NCBI RefSeq assembly: GCF_001267925.1
Contig: NZ_CP011409.1
Span: 1,426,001 to 1,490,000, forward strand
DNA: 64,000 nt
Source: Herbaspirillum hiltneri N3
GTDB lineage: Bacteria; Pseudomonadota; Gammaproteobacteria; Burkholderiales; Burkholderiaceae_D
Direction of reading: 5' to 3'
Below the pieces are notes generated by a model. The model searched no databases and had not been told where the DNA came from. It saw nothing but the letters and a program-made list of their open reading frames with translations. The first letter of the stretch is position 1, and each line of letters starts with the position of its first letter. This document shows positions 45,284-56,009 of the stretch, in pieces. Both the position numbers and the translations under genes were made by a program.

Positions 45284-46069
45284 ATGAATAAGGAGACAGA
45301 CGCCGGGGACAGTCGACCTGACCCGGCAGTCAATGAAGCATCGGCTGCCGCCGCACTCGCGGCGCGGCGCATCGAAAAGGAAGCGTTTCAGGAAGGCTGG
45401 CGCGCGAGCGCGTCGACGATTCCGGCCGTGGCCGCCTGGGGAGTGGTCTCGGGGATGGCGATGGTCAAGTCCGGCATGACGCTCTGGCAATCGCTGGCGA
45501 TGACGCTGACGGTCTACGCCGGCTCCGCCCAGTTCGCGGTGCTGCCCTTGCTGGCGGCGCATACGCCGCTGATCGTGATTTTCCTGACGGCCATGATCGT
45601 CAACCTCCGTTTCGTCATCTTCTCCGCCGCCGTGGCGCCGCATTTCGCCCATCTGCCGTGGTACCGGCGGGTCTGGTACGGCTACTTCAACGGCGACATC
45701 TCGATGGGATTCTTCCCGCGGCGTTTCCCTGCCCACACGGTGCACCAGCCGGCCGGCAAGATCGGCTTTTTCGAGGCGATCTGCTATCCGGGCTGGTTTG
45801 CCTGGCAGATCGGCGCGATTGTCGGCATCCTGCTGGCCAGCCAGATCCCGGAAAGCTGGAACATCGGTTTCGCCGGCACGCTGGCGCTGATCGCCATCAC
45901 CATCCCGATGATCATCAACCGGGCGGCGCTGGCGGGCGTGGTGGTCTCCGGCGCGGTGGCGGTGGCGGCGATCAGCCTGCCCTACCGGCTGGGCCTGCTG
46001 CTGGCGGTCGTGATCGGCATGGCGGCAGCGATGGTGGCCGACAAATTCATCGACAAGGAAAAAGAATGA
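45284..46069 (+). CDS. azlC: AzlC family branched-chain amino acid exporter subunit
   Basis: A 261-aa integral membrane protein with AzlC features: ASTIPAVAAWGVVSGMAMVKSGM, the NLRFVIFSAAVAPHF block and a Gly-rich C-terminal helix. The family pairs with AzlD to export branched-chain amino acids and analogues. It overlaps azlD by ATGA. Confidence 0.92.
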   Translation: MNKETDAGDSRPDPAVNEASAAAALAARRIEKEAFQEGWRASASTIPAVAAWGVVSGMAMVKSGMTLWQSLAMTLTVYAGSAQFAVLPLLAAHTPLIVIFLTAMIVNLRFVIFSAAVAPHFAHLPWYRRVWYGYFNGDISMGFFPRRFPAHTVHQPAGKIGFFEAICYPGWFAWQIGAIVGILLASQIPESWNIGFAGTLALIAITIPMIINRAALAGVVVSGAVAVAAISLPYRLGLLLAVVIGMAAAMVADKFIDKEKE

Positions 46070-46389
46070 ACGCCTTCGACGTTTGGGTTTCTATAGTGTT
46101 GTTGGTCGTCTCGACGCTGGTTACGCGCAGCGGTTTTTTCCTGTTCGGCCATGCGGTCAGGTTGCCGCCCAAGCTGCAGCATGCACTGGGTTATGCGCCG
46201 GCCGCGGCGATGGCGGCAATCATCTTGCCGGACCTGGTGACGACGGGTGGCGCAATTGACATCAATTGGGCCAATCCAAAATTGCTGGCCGGCATCGGCG
46301 GCGGGGTGTTTTTCTTGATAACACGACATCTTTTGGGAACGATTGTTGCCGGAATGGCACTGTTTACGGCGCTGCGGCTGGCGCTGTAG
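46066..46389 (+). CDS. azlD: AzlD family branched-chain amino acid exporter subunit
   Basis: A 107-aa protein with about four membrane segments (MNAFDVWVSIVLLVVSTLVT at the start; GTIVAGMALFTALRLAL at the end). The ATG at 46066 overlaps the azlC stop. The frame is open far upstream but only because it is inside azlC. Confidence 0.92.
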   Translation: MNAFDVWVSIVLLVVSTLVTRSGFFLFGHAVRLPPKLQHALGYAPAAAMAAIILPDLVTTGGAIDINWANPKLLAGIGGGVFFLITRHLLGTIVAGMALFTALRLAL

Positions 46390-46548
46390 CCCTTTCCCGG
46401 AAGGCTGCGCGCGCTCGTCGGGCCTGTTGCTGCGGGAGTGCTGCATCGAATACGCCCGAATGCTGCATTCCTGTCTGAAAACCATGCTGGGAGCAGGGCG
46501 GGTAGAGTAAAATAACGCCTTTTTGCCCCACCTTAGATTCTGCGAAAA

Positions 46549-47739
46549 ATGAAATTCAACCGACTCAGCGATCTCATCTCCGCCAACCAACTGCAAGGCA
46601 AGCGCGTCTTCATCCGCGCCGATCTGAACGTGCCGCAGGACGATGCCGGCAATATTACCGAAGATACGCGCATCCGCGCTTCGGTGCCGGCAATCCGCCA
46701 GGCGCGTGACGCCGGTGCCGCAGTGATGGTGACCTCGCACCTGGGCCGTCCGGTCGAGGGCGAATTCAAGCCGGAAGACTCGCTGGCGCCGGTCGCCAAA
46801 CGCCTGTCGGAACTGCTCGGCGCAGAGGTCAAATTGGTGTCGGACTGGATCGAAGGCGTCGACGTTGCGCCCGGCCAGGTCGTGCTGCTGGAAAACTGCC
46901 GCCTCAACAAGGGCGAAAAGAAAAACAGCGACGAGCTGGCGCAAAAGATCGCCAAGCTGTGCGACATCTACGTCAACGACGCTTTCGGCACTGCACACCG
47001 TGCTGAAGCCACCACTTACGGCATCGCCAGGTTCGCGCCGGTCGCCTGCGCCGGTCCGCTGCTGGCAGCCGAACTCGATGCGCTGGGCAAGGCCCTGAAC
47101 CAGCCGGCGCGTCCGTTGGTGGCAATCGTCGCCGGCTCGAAAGTCTCCAGCAAATTGACTATCCTGAAAGCGCTGGCCGACAAGGTCGACAATCTGATCG
47201 TCGGCGGCGGCATCGCCAACACCTTCATGCTGGCCTCCGGTCTGAAGATCGGCAAGTCGCTGGTCGAAGCCGATCTGGTCGACGAAGCCAAGGCCATCAT
47301 CGACATGATGGCCAAGCGCGGCGCCTCGGTGCCGATTCCGGTGGACGTGGTGTGCGGCAAGGAGTTTTCGCCGACCGCAGCGGCGACCGTCAAGGACGCC
47401 AAGGATGTGGCCGACGATGACATGATTTTCGATATCGGTCCGAAGACCGCGGCGACCCTGGCGGCGCAGTTGGCCAAGGCCGGCACCATCGTATGGAACG
47501 GCCCGGTCGGCGTGTTCGAGTTCGACCAGTTCGGCGGCGGCACCAAGGCGCTGGCGCAGGCGATTGCAGACTCCGACGGCTTCTCGATTGCGGGCGGCGG
47601 CGACACGCTGGCGGCGATCGCCAAATACGGCATTACCGACAAGGTCGGCTACATTTCGACCGGCGGCGGCGCTTTCCTAGAGTTCCTTGAAGGCAAGACC
47701 TTGCCGGCCGTGGAAATCCTGATGCAGCGCGCCCAGTAA
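46549..47739 (+). CDS. pgk: Pgk, phosphoglycerate kinase
   Basis: Substrate-level phosphorylation in glycolysis. The 396-aa protein has [25 protein letters not shown], the [13 protein letters not shown] block, [11 protein letters not shown], and the C-terminal GGGDTLAAI and [13 protein letters not shown]. Pyruvate kinase follows after 40 bases. Confidence 0.98.
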   Translation: MKFNRLSDLISANQLQGKRVFIRADLNVPQDDAGNITEDTRIRASVPAIRQARDAGAAVMVTSHLGRPVEGEFKPEDSLAPVAKRLSELLGAEVKLVSDWIEGVDVAPGQVVLLENCRLNKGEKKNSDELAQKIAKLCDIYVNDAFGTAHRAEATTYGIARFAPVACAGPLLAAELDALGKALNQPARPLVAIVAGSKVSSKLTILKALADKVDNLIVGGGIANTFMLASGLKIGKSLVEADLVDEAKAIIDMMAKRGASVPIPVDVVCGKEFSPTAAATVKDAKDVADDDMIFDIGPKTAATLAAQLAKAGTIVWNGPVGVFEFDQFGGGTKALAQAIADSDGFSIAGGGDTLAAIAKYGITDKVGYISTGGGAFLEFLEGKTLPAVEILMQRAQ

Positions 47740-47779
47740 AAAAACAACAGCTTTACCACCACGTCAGAGAAAGATTTTC

Positions 47780-49213
47780 ATGCAAAGAGCCACCAAGATT
47801 GTTGCCACCATCGGCCCCGCTTCCAGCGATCGAGACACGCTGACGCGCATGATCAAAGCGGGCGTCAACGTGGTGCGCCTGAATTTCTCTCACGGCAAGG
47901 CACAGGATCATATTGATCGCGCCACACTGGTACGCGAAGTGGCCGATGCCTGTGGCGTGAAGGTCGCGATCATGGCCGACCTGCAAGGTCCGAAGATCCG
48001 CGTCGGCAAGTTTGAAAACGGCAAGATCAATCTCGAAAACGGCGACAAGTTCATCCTCGACGCCGACTGCACCATGGGCAACCAGGAGCGCGTCGGTCTC
48101 GATTACAAGGCACTGCCGCGCGACCTCAAGGGCGACGACGTGCTGCTGCTCAACGACGGCCTGATCGTGCTGGTGGTCGAGCGCGTGCTGGGTAACGAGA
48201 TCCACACCGTCGTCAAGATCGGCGGCGAACTGTCCAACAACAAGGGCATCAACCGCCAGGGTGGCGGTTTGTCGGCGCCGGCGCTGACCGCCAAGGACAT
48301 GGACGACATCAGGACGGCGATGAGCTTCCAGGCCGATTACGTCGCCGTATCGTTCCCCAAGAACGCGACCGACATGGAAATGGCGCGCCAGCTCGGCAAC
48401 GTCGCCGGCGAACCGTTCGGCCACAAGCCGCTGATGATCGCCAAGATCGAACGCGCCGAGGCGATCCCGCTGCTGCAGGAAATCCTCGATGCCTCCGACG
48501 GCATCATGGTGGCGCGCGGCGACCTGGCCGTGGAAGTCGGCAACGCTGCCGTGCCCGGCCTGCAAAAGCGCATGATCAAGATGGCGCGCGCTTCCAACAA
48601 GCTGACCATCACCGCCACGCAGATGATGGAATCGATGATTGTCAACGCCGTGCCGACGCGCGCGGAAGTGTCCGACGTCGCCAACGCCGTGCTGGACGGT
48701 ACCGATGCCGTGATGACCTCGGCCGAAACCGCCTCCGGCAAGTACCCGGTGGAAACCGTGGAAGCCATGTCGGCGATCTGCCTGGCCGCGGAAAAATCCG
48801 AAGACTGCAAGCTCGACGCCGACTTCCTGAATCTGCAATTCACCCGCGTCGACCAGTCGATCGCGTATGGTGCGCTATTCACCGCGCATCACCTGCGCGT
48901 GAAAGCGATTGCCGCGCTGACCGAGTCCGGTTCCACCGCCTTGTGGATGAGCCGGCACAACATTGATGTCCCTATTTTTGCCATCACCCCCAACGTCGCG
49001 ACGCGCCAGAAGGCCGCGCTGTTCCGCAACGTGCGTACGTTTGAACTGGCGCAGTCCACCGACACCGAAGTGGTGTTGAAGGCCGTGCAGGACTTGCTGC
49101 TGGCGCAAGGCGTCGTGCAAAAGGGTGATTTGATCGTCGTGACCTGGGGCGAGCCGATTGGACAGGTCGGCGGCACCAATGCCCTGAAGATTCTCAAGGT
49201 CGGCGAGTACTGA
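47780..49213 (+). CDS. pyk: Pyruvate kinase
   Basis: A 477-aa enzyme forming pyruvate and ATP from PEP. Landmarks are VATIGPASSDRDTL, VRLNFSHGKAQDH, MADLQGPKIRVG, the MIAKIERAEAIPLLQEILD active site, ITATQMMESM and the C-terminal FAITPNVATRQKAALF domain. Between pgk and fba. Confidence 0.98.
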   Translation: MQRATKIVATIGPASSDRDTLTRMIKAGVNVVRLNFSHGKAQDHIDRATLVREVADACGVKVAIMADLQGPKIRVGKFENGKINLENGDKFILDADCTMGNQERVGLDYKALPRDLKGDDVLLLNDGLIVLVVERVLGNEIHTVVKIGGELSNNKGINRQGGGLSAPALTAKDMDDIRTAMSFQADYVAVSFPKNATDMEMARQLGNVAGEPFGHKPLMIAKIERAEAIPLLQEILDASDGIMVARGDLAVEVGNAAVPGLQKRMIKMARASNKLTITATQMMESMIVNAVPTRAEVSDVANAVLDGTDAVMTSAETASGKYPVETVEAMSAICLAAEKSEDCKLDADFLNLQFTRVDQSIAYGALFTAHHLRVKAIAALTESGSTALWMSRHNIDVPIFAITPNVATRQKAALFRNVRTFELAQSTDTEVVLKAVQDLLLAQGVVQKGDLIVVTWGEPIGQVGGTNALKILKVGEY

Positions 49214-49237
49214 TTTTTATTGTTCTGGAGTTTTATC

Positions 49238-50302
49238 ATGCCTCTCGTATCCATGCGTCAATTGCTGGACCACGCCGCCGAAAACGGCTACGGTCTGCCA
49301 GCGTTCAACGTCAACAATCTGGAGCAAGTCACTGCGATCATGCAGGCTGCCGACGAAGTTGGCGCGCCAGTCATCATGCAAGCCTCCGCAGGCGCCCGCA
49401 AGTACGCCGGTGAAGCGTTCCTGCGTCACCTGATCGAAGCCGCGGTCGAAGCCTATCCGCACATTCCCGTCGTCATGCACCAGGACCACGGCCAATCGCC
49501 GGCAGTCTGCATGGCCGCGATCAAGTCCGGCTTCACTTCGGTGATGATGGACGGCTCGCTCATGGAAGACGGCAAGTCGGTCGCCAGCTACGAATACAAC
49601 GTCGAAGTATCGCGCAAGGTGGTCGAGTTCTCGCACGCCATCGGCGTCACGGTGGAAGCGGAACTGGGCGTGCTCGGTTCGCTGGAAACCATGATGGGCG
49701 ACAAGGAGGACGGCCATGGCGCCGACGGCAAGATGACCCGTGAGCAGTTGCTGACCGACGTCGGCCAGGCCGCCGACTTCGTCAAGCAAACCCAATGCGA
49801 CGCGCTGGCCATCGCCATCGGCACTTCGCACGGCGCCTACAAGTTCTCGCGCAAGCCGACCGGCGACATCCTCGCCATCGACCGCATCAAGGAAATCCAC
49901 GCGCGCATTCCGAACACCCATCTGGTGATGCACGGTTCGTCCTCGGTTCCACAAGAACTGCTGGCTGAAATCCGCGAGTTCGGCGGCGACATGAAGGAAA
50001 CCTATGGTGTGCCGGTCGAAGAAATCCAGGAAGGCATCAAGCACGGCGTGCGCAAGATCAACATCGACACCGACATCCGTCTGGCGATGACCGGCGCGAT
50101 CCGCCGCTACCTGATGGAAAATCCGGGCAAGTTCGATCCGCGCGATTACCTCAAGCCTGCGCGCGAAGCTGCCAAGCTGGTGTGCAAGGCGCGCTACCTG
50201 TCGTTCGGCTGCGAAGGCCAGGCCGGCAAGATCAAGGCGATCCCGCTGGAAAAGATTGCCGAGAAATACAAGAAAGGCGAGCTCTCCCAGATCGTGCAAT
50301 AA
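49238..50302 (+). CDS. fba: Class II fructose-bisphosphate aldolase
   Basis: Zinc-dependent aldolase. I start at ATG 49238 ([17 protein letters not shown]), 8 bases after GGAG; 354 aa fits the class. The zinc/active-site motif [11 protein letters not shown] and [13 protein letters not shown] are present, and [17 protein letters not shown] near the end. Completes pgk-pyk-fba. Closed by a terminator. Confidence 0.97.
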   Translation: MPLVSMRQLLDHAAENGYGLPAFNVNNLEQVTAIMQAADEVGAPVIMQASAGARKYAGEAFLRHLIEAAVEAYPHIPVVMHQDHGQSPAVCMAAIKSGFTSVMMDGSLMEDGKSVASYEYNVEVSRKVVEFSHAIGVTVEAELGVLGSLETMMGDKEDGHGADGKMTREQLLTDVGQAADFVKQTQCDALAIAIGTSHGAYKFSRKPTGDILAIDRIKEIHARIPNTHLVMHGSSSVPQELLAEIREFGGDMKETYGVPVEEIQEGIKHGVRKINIDTDIRLAMTGAIRRYLMENPGKFDPRDYLKPAREAAKLVCKARYLSFGCEGQAGKIKAIPLEKIAEKYKKGELSQIVQ

Positions 50303-50326
50303 GACGACTGGCGAGCGAACCAAGCG

Positions 50327-50358
50327 ACCGGGACTGGCATCAGCAGTCCCGGTTTTTT
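50327..50358 (+). terminator. Intrinsic terminator after fba
   Basis: ACCGGGACTG and CAGTCCCGGT pair perfectly (10 bp) around a 7-base loop and lead into six T. Confidence 0.95.
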
Positions 50359-50451
50359 GACTTTAAAGGTGGGCAGAAAAAACGGCCGTTTCGCCGTTCA
50401 GGGGTAACCCCGAATCCCTGACCTTCAACCCATGGAATGACCGGAATCAAC

Positions 50452-51348
50452 ATGACCAGCCTCTACAAAACCTCCATCACTTCACTGCCCCTGCTGGGCA
50501 ACGGCAAGGTGCGCGACAACTATGCCGTCGGCGACGACAAATTGCTGATCGTGACGACCGACCGCCTGTCGGCCTTCGACGTCATCATGAACGAACCGAT
50601 TCCGGGCAAGGGCAAAGTGTTGAATCAGATGTCCGATTTCTGGTTCGAGAAGCTGGGCGACATCGTGCCGAATCATCTGACCGGCATTGCTCCGGAAACC
50701 GTGGTTGCCGCCAATGAAGTCGAGCAAGTGCGCGGCCGCGCCGTGGTCGCCAAGCGCCTCAAGCCGATCCTGGTGGAAGCCGTGGTGCGCGGTTACATCA
50801 TCGGTTCCGGCTGGAAGGATTATCAGGACACCGGTTCGATCTGCGGCATCAAGCTGCCGGAAGGCCTGCAACAGGCCGCCAAGCTGGCCGAACCCATCTT
50901 CACGCCGGCCGCCAAGGCCGACCTAGGCGAGCACGACGAAAACATCAGCTTCGCCGACATGGAAAAACGCATCGGCAGCGAGTTGGCCAACAAGATGCGC
51001 GACATCAGCATCAAGCTGTACAAGACCGCCGCCGACTACGCGGCGACGCGCGGCATCATCATCGCCGACACCAAGTTCGAATTCGGCCTCGACGACAACG
51101 GCGTGCTGCATCTCATGGATGAAGTGCTGACTGCCGATTCGTCGCGCTTCTGGCCGGCGGACAGCTACAAGGTCGGCATCTCGCCGCCATCGTTCGACAA
51201 GCAATTCGTGCGCGACTATCTGGAAACCGTCGACGGCTGGAAGAAGACGCCGCCTGCGCCTGCGCTGCCTGCCGAGGTCATCGAAAAAACCGGCGCCAAG
51301 TACCGCGAAGCGCTGGAGCGCCTGACCGGCAATTCGCTGAAGGACTGA
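50452..51348 (+). CDS. purC: PurC, SAICAR synthetase
   Basis: Joins CAIR and aspartate in purine synthesis. I start at ATG 50452 ([13 protein letters not shown]), with GGAA 8 bases before; an ATG at 50437 adds MTGIN and is possible. Landmarks are [43 protein letters not shown] and [12 protein letters not shown]. Length 298 aa. Followed by purE after one base. Confidence 0.96.
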   Translation: MTSLYKTSITSLPLLGNGKVRDNYAVGDDKLLIVTTDRLSAFDVIMNEPIPGKGKVLNQMSDFWFEKLGDIVPNHLTGIAPETVVAANEVEQVRGRAVVAKRLKPILVEAVVRGYIIGSGWKDYQDTGSICGIKLPEGLQQAAKLAEPIFTPAAKADLGEHDENISFADMEKRIGSELANKMRDISIKLYKTAADYAATRGIIIADTKFEFGLDDNGVLHLMDEVLTADSSRFWPADSYKVGISPPSFDKQFVRDYLETVDGWKKTPPAPALPAEVIEKTGAKYREALERLTGNSLKD

Positions 51349-51349
51349 C

Positions 51350-51853
51350 ATGAGCCAGAACAACGCACAAGCGCCGGTCGTCGGCGTGGTCATGGGATCA
51401 TCCTCCGACTGGGATGTGATGCAACACGCCGTGGCGATCCTGAAGGAGTTCGGCATTCCTCATGAGGCACAGGTCGTCTCCGCGCACCGCATGCCGGATC
51501 AGATGTTCGACTACGCCGAGAAAGCCCGTGAACGCGGTCTGCGCGCCATCATCGCCGGCGCCGGCGGCGCCGCGCATCTGCCCGGCATGATCGCCGCCAA
51601 GACCATCGTGCCGGTGCTTGGCGTGCCGGTGCCGTCCAAATATTTGCGCGGCGAGGATTCATTGCTGTCCATCGTGCAGATGCCCAAGGGCATTCCGGTT
51701 GCAACCTACGCCATCGGCGAAGCGGGCGCGGCCAACGCCGCCTTGTCGGCCATCGCGATGCTGGCCACCACCGACGAGGCGCTGGCTGTAAAGCTGGAAG
51801 CTTTCCGCGTCAAGCAAACGCAAGTTGCCCTGGATATGAAGTTGCCGTTATGA
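51350..51853 (+). CDS. purE: PurE, N5-carboxyaminoimidazole ribonucleotide mutase
   Basis: Converts N5-CAIR to CAIR. The 167-aa protein has [44 protein letters not shown] and [13 protein letters not shown]. It overlaps purK by 4 bases. Confidence 0.98.
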   Translation: MSQNNAQAPVVGVVMGSSSDWDVMQHAVAILKEFGIPHEAQVVSAHRMPDQMFDYAEKARERGLRAIIAGAGGAAHLPGMIAAKTIVPVLGVPVPSKYLRGEDSLLSIVQMPKGIPVATYAIGEAGAANAALSAIAMLATTDEALAVKLEAFRVKQTQVALDMKLPL

Positions 51854-53073
51854 GTCAGAAGCAGTCCTCGCCAGATCAAGCAGATCAAGCACATCAAGCA
51901 TCCATCCCGACCACCACGCCGGCCACCTGGCTGGGCGTGATGGGCGGCGGCCAGCTCGGCCGCATGTTCGCCCACGCCGCGCAGGCGATGGGTTTCAAGG
52001 TCGCCGTGCTGGAGCAGGAAGAAGATTGCCCGGCCGGACAAGTCGCCGATCGCCTGATCCGCACGTCTTATACCGATGCCAAGGGTTTGGAAGAACTGGC
52101 TTCACTGTGCGGCGCGGTCACGACCGAGTTTGAAAACGTCTCCGCCGACAGCCTGGCTGCGCTGGCCGCGAAAACCTATGTCGCCCCGTCGGCTGCCGGC
52201 GTTTCGATTGCGCAGGACCGTATCGCCGAGAAGCGTTTCTTCGTTGATTGCAGCGCCGGCTCCGGCGTGCAGCCTGCGCCGCATAAGATCATCGCTTCCG
52301 AGGCGGACATCGAGGCGATTTCGAGCGACTTGCTGCCGGGTATTTTGAAAACCGTGCGCATGGGTTACGACGGCAAAGGCCAGGTGCGCGTGCGCAGCAT
52401 CGCCGATGTCAAGGCCGCGTTCGCCGAGATGAAGGGCGTGACCTGCCTGCTGGAAAAAATGCTGCCGCTGGCCTATGAGGTCTCGGTGCTGGTCGCGCGT
52501 GGCGCCGATGGCGCCGCAGTGGTGTACCCGATTGCCGAGAACGTCCATCGGGACGGCATCCTGTTCACTACCACAGTGCCGTCGGATCACGTTTCCGATG
52601 CGGTTGCAAAGAAGGCGCAAGACGCTGCATTGGCGATCATCGCCAAACTCGATTACGTCGGCGTGCTGTGCATCGAATTCTTCGTCCTGACGGACGGTGC
52701 GCTGGTCGTCAATGAAATGGCGCCGCGTCCGCACAACAGCGGCCACTACACCATCGACGCCTGCATCACCAGCCAGTTCGAGCAACAGGCGCGCGCCATG
52801 GCGCGTTTGCCGTTGGGCGACGTGCGCCAGCATTCTCCTGCCGTCATGCTGAACATCCTCGGCGATATCTGGTACGAAGGCGAAAGTGAGAACATGCGCG
52901 AACCTGCCTGGGACAAGATCCTGGCGCTGCCGGGTGCGCATCTGCATTTGTACGGCAAGGCGCAGGCGCGCCGCGCACGCAAGATGGGACACATCACCTT
53001 CGTCGCGCCGACCATGGCGCAGGCGCAGGCGCAACTTGCCGCCGCATGCGCCATTCTCGGCATCGCGCTGTAG
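51850..53073 (+). CDS. purK: PurK, N5-carboxyaminoimidazole ribonucleotide synthase
   Basis: ATP-grasp enzyme that carboxylates AIR; partner of PurE. The 407-aa protein has [50 protein letters not shown] and the [15 protein letters not shown] signature. The first ~25 residues are a Gln/Asp/Ala tail and may not be present in close relatives. Overlaps purE at its start. Confidence 0.97.
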   Translation: MSQKQSSPDQADQAHQASIPTTTPATWLGVMGGGQLGRMFAHAAQAMGFKVAVLEQEEDCPAGQVADRLIRTSYTDAKGLEELASLCGAVTTEFENVSADSLAALAAKTYVAPSAAGVSIAQDRIAEKRFFVDCSAGSGVQPAPHKIIASEADIEAISSDLLPGILKTVRMGYDGKGQVRVRSIADVKAAFAEMKGVTCLLEKMLPLAYEVSVLVARGADGAAVVYPIAENVHRDGILFTTTVPSDHVSDAVAKKAQDAALAIIAKLDYVGVLCIEFFVLTDGALVVNEMAPRPHNSGHYTIDACITSQFEQQARAMARLPLGDVRQHSPAVMLNILGDIWYEGESENMREPAWDKILALPGAHLHLYGKAQARRARKMGHITFVAPTMAQAQAQLAAACAILGIAL

Positions 53074-53083
53074 GGAGCTGGCG

Positions 53084-54100
53084 ATGACGACGATCGACAT
53101 GGATGCAGTGCGGCTTGCCGCGCGCAAGCTGGAGGCCGGCAAGCTGGTGGCGTTCCCTACCGAGACGGTATACGGTCTCGGCGGCGACGCCGAGAACGCT
53201 GCAGCGATTGCCGACATCTACGCGGCCAAGGGTCGTCCCGCCAATCATCCCGTCATTGTTCACGTTGCCCCTGAGGCGGACATTTCGTATTGGGCCGCAG
53301 ATGTGCCGCCGCAGGCACGCGCATTGATCGCAGCATTCTGGCCCGGTCCGTTGACGTTGATTCTCAAGCGCGCCGGACATGTTCCGGCAGCAGCTTCCGG
53401 TGGTCAGGATTCGATCGGCGTGCGCTGTCCGTCGCATCCGGTTGCGCAGGCTCTGCTGCGTGAATTCAAGGGCGGCAAGGGCGGCGTGGCCGGTCCTTCC
53501 GCCAACAAATTCGGTCATGTGAGTCCGACTACCGCGCAACACGTGCGCGAAGAATTCAGCGAAGCCGACAGCCTGCTCGATTACGTCCTGGATGGCGGCC
53601 AAAGTGAAGTCGGCATCGAATCAACCATCGTCGATCTGTCGCGTGTGGAAACACATGGCGCGGTTCTGCTGCGTCCAGGCCAGATCAGCGTGGACCAGAT
53701 TGCCGCAGTGCTGGGTGTGGCGCCGCGCGCTCCGGATGCGGCCGCGCCGCGTGCTTCGGGTACCCTCGATGCGCACTATGCGCCCCATACGCCGGTGGCC
53801 CAGGTCGCGCCGGAACAACTCGCTGCCGTACTGCCGCAACTTGCTGCAGGCGGTTATAAGGTGGCGTTGATTTATCGCACCGCCGCAATCGCGGGTCACG
53901 CCTCGGTGGCGATGCCGATGGATGCGGACCGCTACGCTCACGACTTGTATGCTGCGTTGCGGGATATGGATCATGCGGAGGCCGACGTCATCGTTGTGGA
54001 GTCCCTGCCGCAGAGCGCCGAGTGGCAGGGTATCAATGACCGGCTGCGCCGTGCCGCCTTCGATTCAACCGGAATTCTGTCGCGTTTGCTGGCGACCTGA
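53084..54100 (+). CDS. Threonylcarbamoyl-AMP synthase (Sua5/TsaC type)
   Basis: First enzyme of tRNA t6A37 synthesis. I start at ATG 53084, after TAGGGAG, giving 338 aa. The YrdC domain has VAFPTETVYGLGGDA, KGRPANHPVIVHV, FWPGPLTLIL and GPSANKFGHVSPT; the C-terminal ~120 residues are the Sua5 domain (SGTLDAHYAPHTP). The two-domain length makes it the Sua5 rather than short TsaC type. It follows purK directly. The 277-base gap after it shows no gene. Confidence 0.95.
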   Translation: MTTIDMDAVRLAARKLEAGKLVAFPTETVYGLGGDAENAAAIADIYAAKGRPANHPVIVHVAPEADISYWAADVPPQARALIAAFWPGPLTLILKRAGHVPAAASGGQDSIGVRCPSHPVAQALLREFKGGKGGVAGPSANKFGHVSPTTAQHVREEFSEADSLLDYVLDGGQSEVGIESTIVDLSRVETHGAVLLRPGQISVDQIAAVLGVAPRAPDAAAPRASGTLDAHYAPHTPVAQVAPEQLAAVLPQLAAGGYKVALIYRTAAIAGHASVAMPMDADRYAHDLYAALRDMDHAEADVIVVESLPQSAEWQGINDRLRRAAFDSTGILSRLLAT

Positions 54101-54377
54101 CGTTCTTTTTCTCTCTTCTTCTGCACTGATTTTGGCCGGGAAATTATTTCCAGTTGCCAAAAAAATACACGTCTATACAAAGCGAATTAAAGCTGGCATA
54201 GTATCGCAAAAGAATAGCACGCACGTTCTTTTTGTCAGAAGAGTGTAAGGCGGGAGTCAATCCTTCCCAAGGTGCATTCAACAAGAACAGGCGACGAACA
54301 ACGTTGCCGACACTTCCGAACCATAGCCGGAACAATTTATAAAACAGGGCGCAGCCCTTCACATTTGGAGACGACAC

Positions 54378-55124
54378 ATGAAGCAACAATTTTCCCTTTT
54401 GCCCAAAATCGCTGCGCTGTCCATTGCTGCCGCTTTTGCTGCGCCGGCCATGGCGCAAACCGCCGGCAGCAATATCGTCAATCTCGGCTGGTTTCATTTC
54501 ACACCTCAAGACTCCAGTGAAGGCCTGACCAAGTCCAATGGCCCAGGCGCCGGATTTTTCCCCAATAGCCATTCTTCGGTCGGCAATGCAGATACCGTCG
54601 GTATCGCATTTACTCACTTCTTCACCGACAACGTTGCGCTGACTGCCGATTTGGGCCTGCCGCCAAAATTCAAGCTGACCGGTCAAGGTGATTTGGCTGG
54701 ACTCGGTGAATTGGGAACTGCGAAGCAATGGAGCCCTGCAATTGTCGCCAAGTATTTCTTCGGCGACGGGACCAGCAAGTTCCGTCCGTTCGTCGGCGCT
54801 GGTTTGACTTATGTCTGGTACTCGGACGTCAAACTGTCGAGCGCTTTCCAGAATCGTGCAGCACTGAATACAGGCGCCGCAGGTGGCAACGCGAGCGCGT
54901 CCCTGAGCTCGTCGTGGGCGCCGGTGCTGAACGTGGGTGCGACTTATAACTTCAATGACCGCTGGTCGGCGAGTCTGTCGGTTTCCTATATTCCTCTGAA
55001 GACCGATGCTGACATCACGGGCAATCCAGGTGGCGCCGCAGCTGCGCTGGGACCGCAACGTTACAAGACAAGCATCACGCTCGATCCTATCGTCAGCTTC
55101 CTGTCTGTTGGCTACAAGTTCTAA
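54378..55124 (+). CDS. OmpW family outer membrane protein
   Basis: A 248-aa beta-barrel. The signal peptide runs to AMAQT (SIAAAFAAPAMA). OmpW features are NLGWFHFTPQDSS, the GIAFTHFFTDNVALTADLGLPP strand pair, the RPFVGAGLTYVWYSD segment and the final aromatic SVGYKF. OmpW proteins form small hydrophobic channels. GGAGACGACAC leads to the ATG. Closed by a terminator. Confidence 0.93.
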   Translation: MKQQFSLLPKIAALSIAAAFAAPAMAQTAGSNIVNLGWFHFTPQDSSEGLTKSNGPGAGFFPNSHSSVGNADTVGIAFTHFFTDNVALTADLGLPPKFKLTGQGDLAGLGELGTAKQWSPAIVAKYFFGDGTSKFRPFVGAGLTYVWYSDVKLSSAFQNRAALNTGAAGGNASASLSSSWAPVLNVGATYNFNDRWSASLSVSYIPLKTDADITGNPGGAAAALGPQRYKTSITLDPIVSFLSVGYKF

Positions 55125-55135
55125 GTTTTTCCTCT

Positions 55136-55173
55136 TCAAAAACAAAAAGCGCCCCCGGGCGCTTTTTGTTTTT
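55136..55173 (+). terminator. Intrinsic terminator after ompW-like gene
   Basis: AACAAAAAGCGCCC, a CC loop, GGGCGCTTTTTGTT, flanked by A and T runs. It can also work for the convergent flavin reductase gene. Confidence 0.93.
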
Positions 55174-55197
55174 GATTCTGCTGCTACGAGGCGTAGT

Positions 55198-55707
55198 CTA
55201 TTGCGTATCCACGCAAATGAAGCGTCCATCATGAAAAATCAATGGGGCCTGTGGCGTCACTTCACAGTGCTCAACCTCGCCAACAAAAATCACATGATCG
55301 CCTTCCGGATAGCGGCTGCGGTTATGACATTCGAACCATGCGGAGACGCCTTTGAGCACGGGTTGGCCGGTACGCGACAACGTGTATTCGACGCCGTTAA
55401 AACGATCAGTGGACTTGCGCGAGAACTGTTCCGCCAGCGCCACTTGTCCGGCGCCAAGGATATTGATCACGTAATGCGAGTTGCCGGAAAAAACCGGCAT
55501 GCTGCTGGCTTGTTCGGAAAGGCTCCACAGCACCAGCGGCGGCGACAGCGACACCGAATTGAACGAGCTCGCGGTCAGTCCGAGCAAAGTGCCGTCGTCC
55601 AGGCGCGTGGTGATGACGGTGACGCCGGTCGCGAACTGGGACAATGCCCTGCGGAAATGGGTTGCGTCGAAAGCGCGCGTGGTGGCGCGCGGGGAGCGAG
55701 AATGCAT
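55198..55707 (-). CDS. Flavin reductase family protein
   Basis: A 169-aa FMN-binding split-barrel protein. HFRRALSQFATGVTVITTRLDDG, LGLTASSFNSVSLSPPLV and GDHVIFVGEVEHCEV are the flavin-reductase pattern of HpaC-type partners of two-component monooxygenases. No monooxygenase is adjacent. The start ATG is 55705-55707; closer internal starts are possible. Confidence 0.9.
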   Translation of the reverse strand: MHSRSPRATTRAFDATHFRRALSQFATGVTVITTRLDDGTLLGLTASSFNSVSLSPPLVLWSLSEQASSMPVFSGNSHYVINILGAGQVALAEQFSRKSTDRFNGVEYTLSRTGQPVLKGVSAWFECHNRSRYPEGDHVIFVGEVEHCEVTPQAPLIFHDGRFICVDTQ

Positions 55708-56009
55708 CTAAGACCTGTGGAAACGGTTCTGACAAGTAGGACATTATGCCTAAAAAACCCGAGGACGTAACCCGATCCACTGTTCCGGCAAGCCTGCGGT
55801 TCTTTTGCCGGTAATTTTCACGTACGTTAAATAATTGATTATTGATTTAGTTTTCAACGTGAAAAATACACTGGCCGATGTCTCCCGCCAATGCGCATTT
55901 CTTCCGATGCTAGGTTTTTGTTTGTCAGCAATGGTATAAACATAGCTATGCGGACATGCACTGTAACGCTTGTCGCAAGACCTATTCGAATCAATGAGCG
56001 GGAGCGATC
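55708..56009. other. 302-bp intergenic region with an inverted repeat
   Basis: No gene seen. It carries an AT-rich stretch and a 9-bp inverted repeat, TTTTCACGT (55815-55823) and ACGTGAAAA (55857-55865), separated by 33 bases. It contains the divergent starts of the flavin reductase and msrA. Confidence 0.6.

Noticed and set aside
54154..54179. TTGCCA ... TATACA as ompW promoter
   Set aside because: Spacing is only 14 bases; too short for a standard sigma-70 promoter.
54101..54377. 6S RNA or another structured RNA downstream of the purK cluster
   Set aside because: No long bulged hairpin, no terminator and no promoter spacing that fits; nothing beyond AT-rich leader is seen.
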